Assembly (NCBI GenBank): GCA_017434455.1
Contig: JAFRFG010000029.1
Coordinates: 1-49,740 of the forward strand
Reading direction: 5' to 3'
DNA: 49,740 nucleotides
Source of the DNA: Thermoguttaceae bacterium
GTDB taxonomy: Bacteria > Planctomycetota > Planctomycetia > Pirellulales > Thermoguttaceae
Every line of letters begins with the position of its first letter. Position 1 is the stretch's first letter. The notes below the pieces were generated by a model. It searched no databases and was not told the origin of the DNA. It was given only the letters and a program-made list of their open reading frames with translations. The translations under genes and the position numbers were made by a program. Of this stretch, positions 16,454-25,733 are shown one piece after another.

Positions 16454-17866
16454 TTATACTTCCGGCAGCTCAAACCCTTTGCGCTGATCTCGGGCGAAGA
16501 ACGATGCCGCCTGCTCGTCGCCGACGATTTGGCGCTTGGCGTCGTCCCACTCGATGGGGCGGTTTAAGCGCGAGGAGATCGCCGCCAGATGGCAGACGTT
16601 GAGCGCCTGCACGTGGGTGGCGACGTCCGAGATCGGTTTCCCTCCGCCGGAGGCGCAGCGGACGAAGTTGCTGAAGTGGTCTTCGACCGGCAGACCGTTG
16701 AAAATCGCGGTGTAATCGTCGTCGGTGAACTGGTCGGCCGCTCCCTCCTCGATCAGTTTTCCTTTGATTCTCTGGTCGTTGATATGGATCCGCCCCTTGG
16801 TCCCCTCAAAGAGAATCCCGAAATCGGGATCGTTCTGTTCCTTCGACCCGCTGATGATATCCAGCTCAAACGCCGGGCAGGAATCAACCTGATCGAATCG
16901 GCATTTAACGCGGAAGGTGACCGCCGTCTGGTAACAATCGTCCTCGACCGGGTAACCGTCTTTGTGGGGAACCGGGAAGGTCGCGTCGGTACCGTCGATC
17001 AGCGAGGGTCCCGTGCCGACACTTTGCCGATCGAGCGCCCAAAGCGCCAGATCGACGAAGTGGGCGCCCCAGTCGGTGAACTTCCCACCCGAGAAGTCGT
17101 GCCACCAGCGGAAGAGTTGATGGCCGTTGCTCTGATCGGGGAGCGATAAATTGCCGTCCCACCAGTAGCTTCCCTCCCAGTCTTGGGTGGCGAGGTAATC
17201 GCGCATCGGCGCCTGACCGACCCAGGTGTTCCAATCCAGTTTTCCGGGGACGGGGAATTTTTGGAGTTTTTTCCCTCTGGCACCTTCTCCCAGAACACAG
17301 GTAATTTTTTTGATCTTCCCCAGGTACCCGCCGCGGACCAGCAGCGCCGCCTGCATCATCTGCTTGAACGTTCGGCGCTGCGTTCCGACCTGAACAACGC
17401 GGTCGCTGTATTTTTCGACCGCCTTTTCGAACAGGACGTTCTCGGCCAGGGTGAGCGTCAGCGGCTTTTGGCAGTAGACATGTTTCCCCGCCTGGAGCGC
17501 CTCGACGGCGATTTTTGTATGCCAGTGGTCGGGGGTGGCGATCACGACCGCGTCGATATCGTCCCGGTCCAGAATACGGCGGTAATCGGTATAGACGTCG
17601 GGAAGGAGCGTTTCATCGCCGCGCCGCACGACGATACTTTTCTCGTTCATCATCTTGCCGACGTAGTAGTCATAATCCAGATCGCACAGGGCGGCCATAT
17701 CGGTGAGCTGACTGAGCGCGTAGGCGTTCCAGCTTCCCTGTCCCCCGACACCGATGGCTCCCATCCGCAGTCTGGGTGGCTTCTCGCCTCGGAGTTTGGG
17801 AAAACGACCGAGCGACAGCGCGGCGGCCGCGCCGGCGGCGCTCTGAAGAAAGACACGGCGTTTCAC
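16454..17866 (-). CDS. Gfo/Idh/MocA-family oxidoreductase with Tat-like leader (copy 1)
   Basis: A 470-residue NAD(P)-dependent oxidoreductase of the Gfo/Idh/MocA group. The leader KRRVFLQSAAGAAAALSLG resembles a twin-arginine export signal. The Rossmann motif is GAIGVGGQGSWN near residue 35, and the usual EKP is YCQKPLTL. The C-terminal domain is the planctomycete type with RWWHDFSGGKFTDWGAHFVD and ends KGFELPEV. I start it at the GTG at 17866: AAGGAGAAAAAGCC precedes it and both paralogues begin with ATG at the equivalent codon; an ATG at 17896 lies before the ribosome site. It is last of three tandem copies, 26 bases after copy 2. Likely acts on sugars or inositols in the periplasm; substrate unknown. 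Confidence 0.88.
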   Translation of the reverse strand: MKRRVFLQSAAGAAAALSLGRFPKLRGEKPPRLRMGAIGVGGQGSWNAYALSQLTDMAALCDLDYDYYVGKMMNEKSIVVRRGDETLLPDVYTDYRRILDRDDIDAVVIATPDHWHTKIAVEALQAGKHVYCQKPLTLTLAENVLFEKAVEKYSDRVVQVGTQRRTFKQMMQAALLVRGGYLGKIKKITCVLGEGARGKKLQKFPVPGKLDWNTWVGQAPMRDYLATQDWEGSYWWDGNLSLPDQSNGHQLFRWWHDFSGGKFTDWGAHFVDLALWALDRQSVGTGPSLIDGTDATFPVPHKDGYPVEDDCYQTAVTFRVKCRFDQVDSCPAFELDIISGSKEQNDPDFGILFEGTKGRIHINDQRIKGKLIEEGAADQFTDDDYTAIFNGLPVEDHFSNFVRCASGGGKPISDVATHVQALNVCHLAAISSRLNRPIEWDDAKRQIVGDEQAASFFARDQRKGFELPEV

Positions 17867-17892
17867 GGCTTTTTCTCCTTGGAAAGAACGGT

Positions 17893-19302
17893 TCACACTT
17901 CCGGCAGTTCAAACCCTTTGCGCTGATCTCGGGCGAAGAACGACGCCGCCTGCTCGTCGCCGACGATTTGGCGCTTAGCGTCGTCCCACTCGATGGGGCG
18001 GTTTAAGCGCGAGGAGATCGCCGCCAGATGGCAGACGTTGAGCGCCTGCACGTGGGTGGGGACATCCGAGATCGGCTTCCCGCCGCCGGAGGCACAGCGG
18101 ACGAAATTCCTGAAGTGGTTTTCGACCGGCAGACCGTTATACAGAGCGATGTAGTCCTCATCTTTGAACTGGTCGGCGGCTCCTTCCTCGATGAGTTTCC
18201 CCTTGATTCGCCCGTCGCTGATGTGGATACGCCCCTTGGTTCCCTCGAAGAGAACCCCCTCTTTTTCGGGGGAGGTGCTGATCAGGCGCATCTCCAGCGC
18301 CGGATGCTCTCCCACGGCGGGGAAGACGCATTTTGTGTCGAAGGTGATCGCCGTCTGATAGATGTTATCCTCCACCGGATAACCGTCTTTGTGGGGGACG
18401 ATAAACTTCGCGCCGGAGGAGTCGATCAGCGACGGCCCGGTTCCCGGGGTCTGACGGTTGACGGCCCAAAGGGCGAGGTCGACCAAGTGGGCTCCCCAGT
18501 CGGTGAACTTTCCCCCCGAGAACGCGTGCCACCAGCGGAAGGTCACGTGGGCGTTGCTCTGGTCGGGGAGGGCGATATCGAGCTGTTTGACCTCTTTCCA
18601 GTAGGTTCCCGGCTCGGCGCTGGAGGCGAGGTAATCGCGCATCGGCGCCTGACCGACCCAGGTGTTCCAATCGAGTTTGCCGGGGACGGGGAATTTTTGG
18701 AGATGACCGCTTTCGCGCCCCTCCCCTAAAACGCAGGTGATCTTTTGAATATCCCCCAGGCAGCCGCCGCGGATCAGCAGCGCCGCCTGCATCGTCTGCT
18801 TGAACGTTCGGCGCTGCGTCCCGACCTGAACGACGCGGTCGGGGTATTTTTCGACCGCCTTCTCGAACAGAACGTTCTCGGCCAGGGTGAGCGTCAGCGG
18901 CTTTTGGCAGTAGACATGCTTCCCCGCCTGGAGTGCTTCGATGGCGATTTTTGTATGCCAGTGGTCGGGGGTGGCGATCACGACCGCGTCGATATCGTCG
19001 CGGTCCAGAATACGGCGGTAATCAGAATAGACCTCGGGAAGAATTCGCTCCTCGCCCTGCTTGCGGGTGATCTTTTTGTCCTCCAGCGCCTTCCCGAGAA
19101 CATAGTCGAGGTCCAGGTCGCAGACGGCGGCCATATCGGTCAGCTCGGCCAGCTCACGGGTATTCCAGTACCCCTGCGCCCCGACACCGATGGCGCCCAT
19201 CCTCAGGCGCGGGGGCTCCTCGCCGCGAAGTTTAGGAAAACGTCCCAAGGTCAGCGCTGCGGCCGCGCCGGCGGCGCTTTGGAGAAAATGACGGCGTTTC
19301 AT
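17893..19302 (-). CDS. Gfo/Idh/MocA-family oxidoreductase with Tat-like leader (copy 2)
   Basis: A 469-residue paralogue. Leader MKRRHFLQSAAGAAAALTLG, Rossmann motif GAIGVGAQGYWN, YCQKPLTLTLAENVLFEKAV, and the shared C-terminal end KGFELPEV. An acidic/basic insert (LEDKKITRKQGEERILPE) replaces the corresponding stretch in copy 1. The start follows AAGGAAACCCCGCC. Copies 1 and 2 share almost the same last 30 codons at the DNA level, which suggests recent duplication or conversion of the 3' ends. Neighbouring symporter and GH13 enzyme suggest sugar metabolism. Confidence 0.88.
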   Translation of the reverse strand: MKRRHFLQSAAGAAAALTLGRFPKLRGEEPPRLRMGAIGVGAQGYWNTRELAELTDMAAVCDLDLDYVLGKALEDKKITRKQGEERILPEVYSDYRRILDRDDIDAVVIATPDHWHTKIAIEALQAGKHVYCQKPLTLTLAENVLFEKAVEKYPDRVVQVGTQRRTFKQTMQAALLIRGGCLGDIQKITCVLGEGRESGHLQKFPVPGKLDWNTWVGQAPMRDYLASSAEPGTYWKEVKQLDIALPDQSNAHVTFRWWHAFSGGKFTDWGAHLVDLALWAVNRQTPGTGPSLIDSSGAKFIVPHKDGYPVEDNIYQTAITFDTKCVFPAVGEHPALEMRLISTSPEKEGVLFEGTKGRIHISDGRIKGKLIEEGAADQFKDEDYIALYNGLPVENHFRNFVRCASGGGKPISDVPTHVQALNVCHLAAISSRLNRPIEWDDAKRQIVGDEQAASFFARDQRKGFELPEV

Positions 19303-19358
19303 GGCGGGGTTTCCTTAAACACTGGTTAGGGGAAATATCTTTTTCACGGAAGAACGGT

Positions 19359-20768
19359 TCACACCTGCGGCAGCTCAAACCCTTTGCGCTGATCTCGGGC
19401 GAAGAAGGAGACCGCCTGATCATCGCCGACGATTTGACGGTTGGCGTCGTCCCACTCGATGGGGCGGTCCAGCCGGGAGGAGATCGCCGCGAGGTGACAG
19501 ACATTGAGCGCCTGTACGTGGGTAGGAACATCGGAGATCGGTTTTTTTCCTTCCGAGGCGCAGCGGACGAAATGCTTGAAGTGGTCCTCCACCGGCAGAC
19601 CGCCGTAGAGCGAGACATAGTCCTCGTCGGTGAACTGATCGGCGGCTCCCTCCTCGATCAGTTTTCCCTTGATGCGATCGCAGTTGACGTGGATGCGTCC
19701 CTTGGTCCCCTCAAAGAGAACCCCCTCTTTTTCGGGGGCGTTGCTCTTGATGCGCATCTCAAACGCCGGATGCTCTCCCGAGGCGGGGAAAACGCACGTC
19801 GCGTCGAAGGTGATCGCCGTCTGGTAGATATCGTCCTCGACCGGATAGCCGTCTTTGTGGGGGACCAGGAAGGTCGAGCCGGAAGCGTCGACCAGTGACG
19901 GTCCCGTTCCCACGCTCTGGCGGCCCAGCGCCCAAAGAGCGATGTCGACGAAGTGGGCTCCCCAGTCGGTGAACTTTCCTCCCGAGAAATCGTGCCACCA
20001 GCGGTAGGTGACATGGCCGTTGCTCTGGTCGGGGAGCGAGGCCCCTCTTTTGGCGATATCTCCCCAGAGAGTTCCCCCATCGGCGCTTGAGGCGATGTAA
20101 TCACGCATCGGTGCCTGGCCGATCCAGGTATTCCAATCGAGCTTGCCCGGGACGGGGAACTTCTGAAGGTGGCCGCTTTGGCGTCCCTCTCCCAAAACAC
20201 AGGTGATCCTCTGAATCTCCCCGAGGAACCCGCCGCGAACCAGCAGGGCCGCCTGCATCATGTGCTTTTGCGTGCGGCGCTGTGTCCCGACCTGGCAGAC
20301 GCGGTCGGGGTATTTCGCGACCGCCTTCTCGAACAGGACACTCTCGGCCAGGGTGAGCGTCAGCGGCTTTTGGCAGTAGACATGTTTCCCCGCCTGGAGC
20401 GCCTCGATGGCGATTTTTGTATGCCAGTGGTCGGGCGTGGCGACCAGGATCGCGTCGATATCGTCGCGGTCCAGAACACGGCGGTAATCAGAGTAGACGT
20501 CGGGGGGAACCTGTTCGTCTCCCTCCTTCCGGAAGACTCGTTTTTCCTCGAGTATCTTCCCCAGCAGATAATCGATGTCCAGATCGCAGACGGCGGCCAT
20601 ATCGGCGTACTGGTTCAGCGACAGGACATTCCAGTACCCCTGGTTTCCGACCCCGATGGCGCCCATCCTCAGACGGGGGGGCTCCTCACCGCGGAGCTTA
20701 GGAAAACGACCCAGCGTCAGCGCGGCGGCCGCGCCGACGGCGTTTTGAAGAAAGGTGCGGCGTTTCAT
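19359..20768 (-). CDS. Gfo/Idh/MocA-family oxidoreductase with Tat-like leader (copy 3)
   Basis: A 469-residue paralogue, first of the three in transcription order. Leader MKRRTFLQNAVGAAAALTLG, Rossmann GAIGVGNQGYWN, YCQKPLTLTLAESVLFEKAV, and C-terminal KGFELPQV. I start it at the ATG at 20768, preceded by GAGGAGAAAATAGCC; the frame is open further upstream but that part lacks a leader and overlaps the symporter. All three copies keep cofactor and putative catalytic residues, so they may have separate substrates. It lies 83 bases after the symporter gene. Confidence 0.88.
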   Translation of the reverse strand: MKRRTFLQNAVGAAAALTLGRFPKLRGEEPPRLRMGAIGVGNQGYWNVLSLNQYADMAAVCDLDIDYLLGKILEEKRVFRKEGDEQVPPDVYSDYRRVLDRDDIDAILVATPDHWHTKIAIEALQAGKHVYCQKPLTLTLAESVLFEKAVAKYPDRVCQVGTQRRTQKHMMQAALLVRGGFLGEIQRITCVLGEGRQSGHLQKFPVPGKLDWNTWIGQAPMRDYIASSADGGTLWGDIAKRGASLPDQSNGHVTYRWWHDFSGGKFTDWGAHFVDIALWALGRQSVGTGPSLVDASGSTFLVPHKDGYPVEDDIYQTAITFDATCVFPASGEHPAFEMRIKSNAPEKEGVLFEGTKGRIHVNCDRIKGKLIEEGAADQFTDEDYVSLYGGLPVEDHFKHFVRCASEGKKPISDVPTHVQALNVCHLAAISSRLDRPIEWDDANRQIVGDDQAVSFFARDQRKGFELPQV

Positions 20769-20851
20769 GGCTATTTTCTCCTCATTAAGGCGAACGGCGT
20801 CAGCGGCGGTCGCCGGCGCGCGCTTGACCGGTGATGCGGTCCGTGATGGGA

Positions 20852-22660
20852 TCAATGATGGAATATATTCCCCGTGAAGTAAACATAGACGCAGAGGATG
20901 CAGAGAATCAGCCCGACCGAGGCGACGACGTCGAGCCAGTTCCATCCGGCGCGCGTTTCGGCGATCTGGTCTTTCGACCGGCCGCCGAAGGTTAGACCAC
21001 GAATTTTTTCTTCCGACGGTTTCGGCGTCATGTACGAGACCAGGAAAATGACCGCCGAGACAATCAGCGTCAGGTAGATCGCCATGAAGGTGAAGTTGGT
21101 CGTGGCGAACCACGCCAGCGGCGCGCAGCCGAGGATACCCTGCGCGACCGGTCCATCGCCTTTGCTGAGGATCTCGAGAATCAGCCGGCCCGCCCCCAGG
21201 ACAAACCCGACCCCCAGCCCGGCCATGCAGCCGGCGGCGTTGACCCTCCGCGAGAGAATTCCAAGGAAGAAGACCGCGGCGATCGGCGGTCCGATATACG
21301 ACTGAACCGACTGAAGGTAGTTATAGAGCGAGCCGTTCATCAGAAGGATCACGAACGGGATCCAGAGCAGTCCGAGCAGCACCATCGCGCCGGTAGCGAC
21401 CCGTCCGACCCAGACGAGCTGCCGCTCGGAGGCGTCGGGGACGATCTTTTTGTAGATGTCGATGGTAAAGAGTGTCGAACAAGAGTTAAATACCGAGGCG
21501 AGCGAACTCATCAGCGCCGCCAGCAGCCCCCCGATCACCAGGCCGCGCACGCCGATCGGGAGGATATGTTTGACCATCAGCGGAAACGCCTCGTTGGCCC
21601 CTCCCTCTTCGAGGACGGTGAACATCCGGCTGTCCCCGCTGGCGGCGATCGCGTAGGCGACCATGCCGGGGATGATGAACAAAAAGACCGGGAAAAGCTT
21701 CAGGTAGGCGCCGAAGAGCGTCCCGCGGCGCGCCTGCGTCTGGTCTTTCGCCGCCAAGGTCCGCTGAACGATATACTGATCGGTGCACCAGTACCACAGT
21801 CCGACGATCGGGGCGCCGACCAAAAGTCCAAGCCAGGGGTAGGAGGGGTGTGAGTTCGGTTTCCAGAGGTTAAAGAAGTCGAGCTTCTCCTGTGTCGGCC
21901 TCAGTACCGTAATGATGGAGCCGTCCGAGGAGGTGATGCCGGCCAGTCCCATTCGGGGGGCGTCCTGACAAAGTTCACGCAGACGATCCCAACCGCCGAC
22001 ATGCTGCAGACCGATGAGCAGAACCGCCAGGGCGCCGACCAGCAGAACGACCGTCTGAATCGCCTCGGTGTAGAGTACCGCGCGCAGCCCCCCCGCAATG
22101 GTGTAAAGCCCAGTCAGGATGACCATAAAGCAGGCGCCGAACCAGAAGTTGTCGATCCCCGCGATGATCTCGATCGGGAAGAGCGCCTTGAAGACGACCC
22201 CGCCGGCGAAGAGAGTGACCGAGATCTTGGTGAAGACGTAGGCGACCAGCGAGAAGAGCGACAGGAACCATCGGGCGGCGGGACAGTAGCGGCGCTCAAG
22301 GAACTCGGGCATCGTATAGACGCACGAGCGCTGGTAAAAGGGGACCATCACCCAGCCGAGAACCAGCAGGCACCAGGCGTGCAGTTCGTAGTGCGCCATC
22401 GCCATTCCGTCGCGCGCTCCGGTTCCCGCCAGGCCGACGAGGTGTTCCGAGCCGATGTTGGAGGCGAACAGCGAGGCACCGATCACAAACCAGCCGGCGT
22501 TCTTCCCCGCCAGGAAGTAATCGCCCGAGGTATGGTTCTTCTGGAGAACGACCCACCAGGCGATGGCCAATAAGACGCCGAAGTAGCCGGCGATAGTGAT
22601 CCAGTCCCAAAGACCGAAAGCCGAGAGGGCGGCGGCGCCGAATAGGGGAGATAGTGTCAT
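20852..22660 (-). CDS. Sodium/solute symporter (SSS family)
   Basis: A 602-residue transporter with about 14 membrane segments, of the SSS/SLC5 family. It shows the typical start GYFGVLLAIAWWVVLQKNHT, then SGDYFLAGKNAGWFVIGASL, FASNIGSEHLVGLAGTGARDG, and the later GLVIGGLLAALMSSLASVFN. The segment with SGDYFLAGK and SNIGSEH belongs to the sodium site and bundle region of sugar symporters. It would import a sugar, polyol or similar solute with Na+. Position between the heme/propeller protein and three oxidoreductases fits delivery of their substrate to the cell. Specificity is inference. Confidence 0.9.
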   Translation of the reverse strand: MTLSPLFGAAALSAFGLWDWITIAGYFGVLLAIAWWVVLQKNHTSGDYFLAGKNAGWFVIGASLFASNIGSEHLVGLAGTGARDGMAMAHYELHAWCLLVLGWVMVPFYQRSCVYTMPEFLERRYCPAARWFLSLFSLVAYVFTKISVTLFAGGVVFKALFPIEIIAGIDNFWFGACFMVILTGLYTIAGGLRAVLYTEAIQTVVLLVGALAVLLIGLQHVGGWDRLRELCQDAPRMGLAGITSSDGSIITVLRPTQEKLDFFNLWKPNSHPSYPWLGLLVGAPIVGLWYWCTDQYIVQRTLAAKDQTQARRGTLFGAYLKLFPVFLFIIPGMVAYAIAASGDSRMFTVLEEGGANEAFPLMVKHILPIGVRGLVIGGLLAALMSSLASVFNSCSTLFTIDIYKKIVPDASERQLVWVGRVATGAMVLLGLLWIPFVILLMNGSLYNYLQSVQSYIGPPIAAVFFLGILSRRVNAAGCMAGLGVGFVLGAGRLILEILSKGDGPVAQGILGCAPLAWFATTNFTFMAIYLTLIVSAVIFLVSYMTPKPSEEKIRGLTFGGRSKDQIAETRAGWNWLDVVASVGLILCILCVYVYFTGNIFHH

Positions 22661-22699
22661 TGTCTCTTCATTTCTGATTCTGCTTGTCAGTAAAATATT

Positions 22700-25672
22700 C
22701 TATTCCAAATCAGGCCCGTCGATGGTTCCGCCGGTCTGCTGGATTTTTTGTTTCTCCGGGTTGAACGTCCCGTAGAAGAGCGCGTTCGAACCGTCGATCC
22801 AGGTACAGAGCCGCTCCCAGTCGTCGTCGCTGAGCGAGACGTCGTAATGCCCCGCGTCGAGGATTTCCGTCAGGCGGCTGTCGTAGACGCCCAGCTCCAT
22901 CGGCTCGGTCATCGGTTCTTTATTCCCGTCGGGCATGCCCCAGGCGGTGTAGCTGACGTACGGTGTCAGCGCGTTGTACGACTTGGTGAACGCCCCGTCC
23001 GGCGTGCCGGTGAGGTTGATATTTCCCTCGGCCTTCTCGTCGTTGTGGCACGATACGCATTTCGCGTCGAGCACAGGCTGGACCAACAGCGGGTACGAGA
23101 AAGGACGGCTTCCCGACGGTCCCGGCGCGATCGCCGACGGAGTTTCGGGGAGAACGGCCGTTGAAGTCGTGTAGGCGGCGGACATTCGGTCTTCATGGCA
23201 GCCGGTACAGCTTTGCGTCTCCCCCGGCTGGGCGTAGATGAGCGAGCGCATTCCCTGGATCATCCGTCCCCGCTCGTCGAGCGCCTGCATCAGGAAGGGG
23301 ATTTTGGCAGGGGCCTCGAAGTACGCCGAGCCGTCGTCCGCCACCGGAACGGTTCCGAGAATCTGCTTCCCCGGCGAGGCGAACGGCGCGCCGACCATCG
23401 GCTGATTGGCGTTCGGCGTGGTCTTGGGGAGAACCTGGACGATCCGCAGCGATTTGATCTTCACCCCCTCGGGCATTTTCCAGGGCCAGTTCTCGTAAAC
23501 GTTCCTCACGAAGAAACGTCCGGGGAGCGGTTCGGAGCCGGGCGCGCTCTCGGGAAGCGTCGAGCGGTAGACCGGTCCGGGAGTGGTCTGGTCAATCACC
23601 GTCCCCCAGAGCGAGGAGATATTCGGATCGCGGAACAGGAGCTCGCGGGTTCCGAAGGCGTCGCACCAGTAGAGCCCGAACTGATTCGGGATATTCGGTC
23701 CCGCCTCGCCGAGAAGCTTATCGAAGCTGTACGAGGCGAGGAACTGTTTCTCCGAGATCGGCTGGGGGGACTTGAAGCAGTGGACCGGCCAGCGGCTGTT
23801 CCCAACCGTGTGGGTGAGACGCTCCGCCGGGCGCTCCGGCTTATTCCCGTCCCAAAAGCCCACCGCCGGGGTATCGAAGTCAAACCGTGTCGGCAGCGGC
23901 GGAATCGACGGCAGCGGCGCCTCGGCCTCGGGGTAGAGAACCTCGGGGGTCACTCGGGTGAGCGGCTCGGCGCCGTCGACCCCCCGGGTATTATCGACCA
24001 GGACGATGCTCCCGGCGCTCATCCCGTGGTGCGGCCCGCTGACGGCCATAATCTTCGCCGAGCCGGGGACGGCTTTGGCCTCCCACAGCCCGCAGGGGCT
24101 GAAGGTATTGTTCCCGTAATAGATGCGCACATCGGTTCCGTCGGGCCGCATCGACCAGAGGTTCTGATAGAAGGTCGCGCCGCGGTCGACGTAGTCCCAG
24201 CGGGTATAGATCAGCCGGCCGTCGGCGGTGGGGAACGGATCCCACTCGTTGGTCTCGTGCCACGAGAGGACCTGAAAATCACTCCCGTCCGGGCGCATTC
24301 GCGAGATGGTATAGACCGGACAGGGGCCGGAACCGCAGCGGTGGAAACCGCCGCGCCGTTCGCTGGAGAGGATAATATCGCCGTCGGGGAGGAATCTCGC
24401 GGCGAAATGGTCGTAGGGGCCGTCGGTGAGTTGGCGCAGACCGGTTCCGTCCACCCCGATCGAGTAGACCTGATAATATCGGTTGGCCGATTCGGGGACA
24501 CCCGGCTGGGGATCTTTCTGCGGCGCCGGGCAGAACGAGAAGAGGACGGTCTTTGCGTCGTACGAAAGCGTCGGCGTCATATAGCTGCCCAGCGGCAGAC
24601 CGGTCGGAATCTCGCGCGTGGCGTTGGAATGCCCCGGGTCCTCGAGAATGAACAGCCCGCCCCCCGGAAGCGAGGAGAATCCGTAGATCTGATTGAGCTG
24701 GTGGCTCAGTCCCCCCGGGACGTATTTGGCGAAGAGGATCGGCCGTTTGGGGAACAGCGGGTGCGCCAGCGCGATCTCGCGGCGCAGGCGGTGGGCCGAA
24801 AGCCAATAGCCCTCGTGCGCGGACTCATCTTCCTGTTCGGCATTTTGCAGCGATTGTGTGATCCGGTCAAACCTCTCCTGGAATTGCACTCCCAGCTCCT
24901 CTTGCCCCTCGTCGCAAACCTGGAGAAAATCGTCCAGCTGCGCGCGGATTCCCTCCATCTGTTCGGCGGCCGCCTGAAGGTAGGTTCTCGGCTCGTTCTC
25001 GGTTCCGATGCCGTCGCGCATCTTCCAATCCCAGACGATCAGCTCTTCCCAAAGCGGGGCGGTCATATCGGGATAGCAGTCGACCGGTTCGGTGACGGCG
25101 GTCAGAAGCTTGGATTGGTTCTCGATCGTCAGGCCGGCGAGATTACCGGCTTTCGCCACATCGGCGCGCGGCAGCGGCCGGCGCACCGGCTCGATGGCCG
25201 AGGTGATTTTGTCCATCTTCGCCGCGGCGCGCTGATCGGAACCGCTTCGAACGGTGATCTCCTCCACAAACAAGTCCCCCCGGACACCCGACTTATAGTC
25301 GACGCGGGGGTCGCCCCGCAGCGTCCGCAAAGAGTACGACAGCCCTTCCGGCCGCGGCTGTTCCTGAGCGGCCGCCTGGGTGAGCGTCACCGTAATGGTT
25401 TCCCCCGGCGCCGCGTCGGCGACGATCTCCCAACACGGTTCGCCGTTCGTGCCGCCGGCGTTGTGACCGATCAGGAGCATCTGCGAGGAGTATTCTTTTT
25501 CCGCCGCGTCGGCGTAGAACCAAGTTCCGGTGACCGAACCGAAGGCGGGAAGAATTGGCCGATCACCGAACTTAACCGTAAGCTCTCCCCCTTGGACGAA
25601 AGCGCCCGGGAGGAAACAGGCGAAAGCGATTAAAAGGAAGGACGCGAGTGAAGGACGGCTGTGCTTCGGCAT
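22700..25672 (-). CDS. Secreted hydrazine-synthase-alpha-like beta-propeller protein with two heme c motifs
   Basis: A 990-residue exported protein with a signal peptide (residues 1-28). A coiled, charged region follows (about 200-300), then propeller-like PD40/TolB repeats, for example TGLRQLTDGPYDHFAARFLP and RPDGSDFQVLSWHETNEWDP. The C-terminal part carries CTGCHED near residue 820 and CVSCHND near 870, two CxxCH sites for covalent heme c. The combination matches proteins annotated with the hydrazine synthase alpha middle domain, common in planctomycetes that do not perform anammox. A role as an extracytoplasmic electron carrier or sugar-oxidising partner is inference. No anammox genes are present. 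It sits 61 bases after the GH13 gene and 39 before the symporter. Confidence 0.8.
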   Translation of the reverse strand: MPKHSRPSLASFLLIAFACFLPGAFVQGGELTVKFGDRPILPAFGSVTGTWFYADAAEKEYSSQMLLIGHNAGGTNGEPCWEIVADAAPGETITVTLTQAAAQEQPRPEGLSYSLRTLRGDPRVDYKSGVRGDLFVEEITVRSGSDQRAAAKMDKITSAIEPVRRPLPRADVAKAGNLAGLTIENQSKLLTAVTEPVDCYPDMTAPLWEELIVWDWKMRDGIGTENEPRTYLQAAAEQMEGIRAQLDDFLQVCDEGQEELGVQFQERFDRITQSLQNAEQEDESAHEGYWLSAHRLRREIALAHPLFPKRPILFAKYVPGGLSHQLNQIYGFSSLPGGGLFILEDPGHSNATREIPTGLPLGSYMTPTLSYDAKTVLFSFCPAPQKDPQPGVPESANRYYQVYSIGVDGTGLRQLTDGPYDHFAARFLPDGDIILSSERRGGFHRCGSGPCPVYTISRMRPDGSDFQVLSWHETNEWDPFPTADGRLIYTRWDYVDRGATFYQNLWSMRPDGTDVRIYYGNNTFSPCGLWEAKAVPGSAKIMAVSGPHHGMSAGSIVLVDNTRGVDGAEPLTRVTPEVLYPEAEAPLPSIPPLPTRFDFDTPAVGFWDGNKPERPAERLTHTVGNSRWPVHCFKSPQPISEKQFLASYSFDKLLGEAGPNIPNQFGLYWCDAFGTRELLFRDPNISSLWGTVIDQTTPGPVYRSTLPESAPGSEPLPGRFFVRNVYENWPWKMPEGVKIKSLRIVQVLPKTTPNANQPMVGAPFASPGKQILGTVPVADDGSAYFEAPAKIPFLMQALDERGRMIQGMRSLIYAQPGETQSCTGCHEDRMSAAYTTSTAVLPETPSAIAPGPSGSRPFSYPLLVQPVLDAKCVSCHNDEKAEGNINLTGTPDGAFTKSYNALTPYVSYTAWGMPDGNKEPMTEPMELGVYDSRLTEILDAGHYDVSLSDDDWERLCTWIDGSNALFYGTFNPEKQKIQQTGGTIDGPDLE

Positions 25673-25733
25673 GGTGGTTTCTCTGGCGTGGAAAATGATC
25701 CTCTGGCGGTGTTTGTATCTCTTTTAAGGGTTA

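Noticed and set aside
16059..16473. Minus-strand repetitive frames opposite the second 111-residue gene
   Set aside because: They mirror the 57-base repeats; the plus-strand frame has a ribosome site, a paralogue and a conserved tail.
19359..21113. A 584-codon version of oxidoreductase copy 3
   Set aside because: The extra N-terminal part overlaps the symporter gene and hides the Tat-like leader; the ATG at 20768 has a ribosome site and matches the paralogues.
23195..25633. Very long plus-strand reading frame (over 800 codons) opposite the heme/propeller gene
   Set aside because: It is Arg/Gly/Leu-rich without recognisable motifs, signal peptide or ribosome site, and lies antisense to a gene with clear CxxCH motifs; GC-rich codon bias leaves such frames open.
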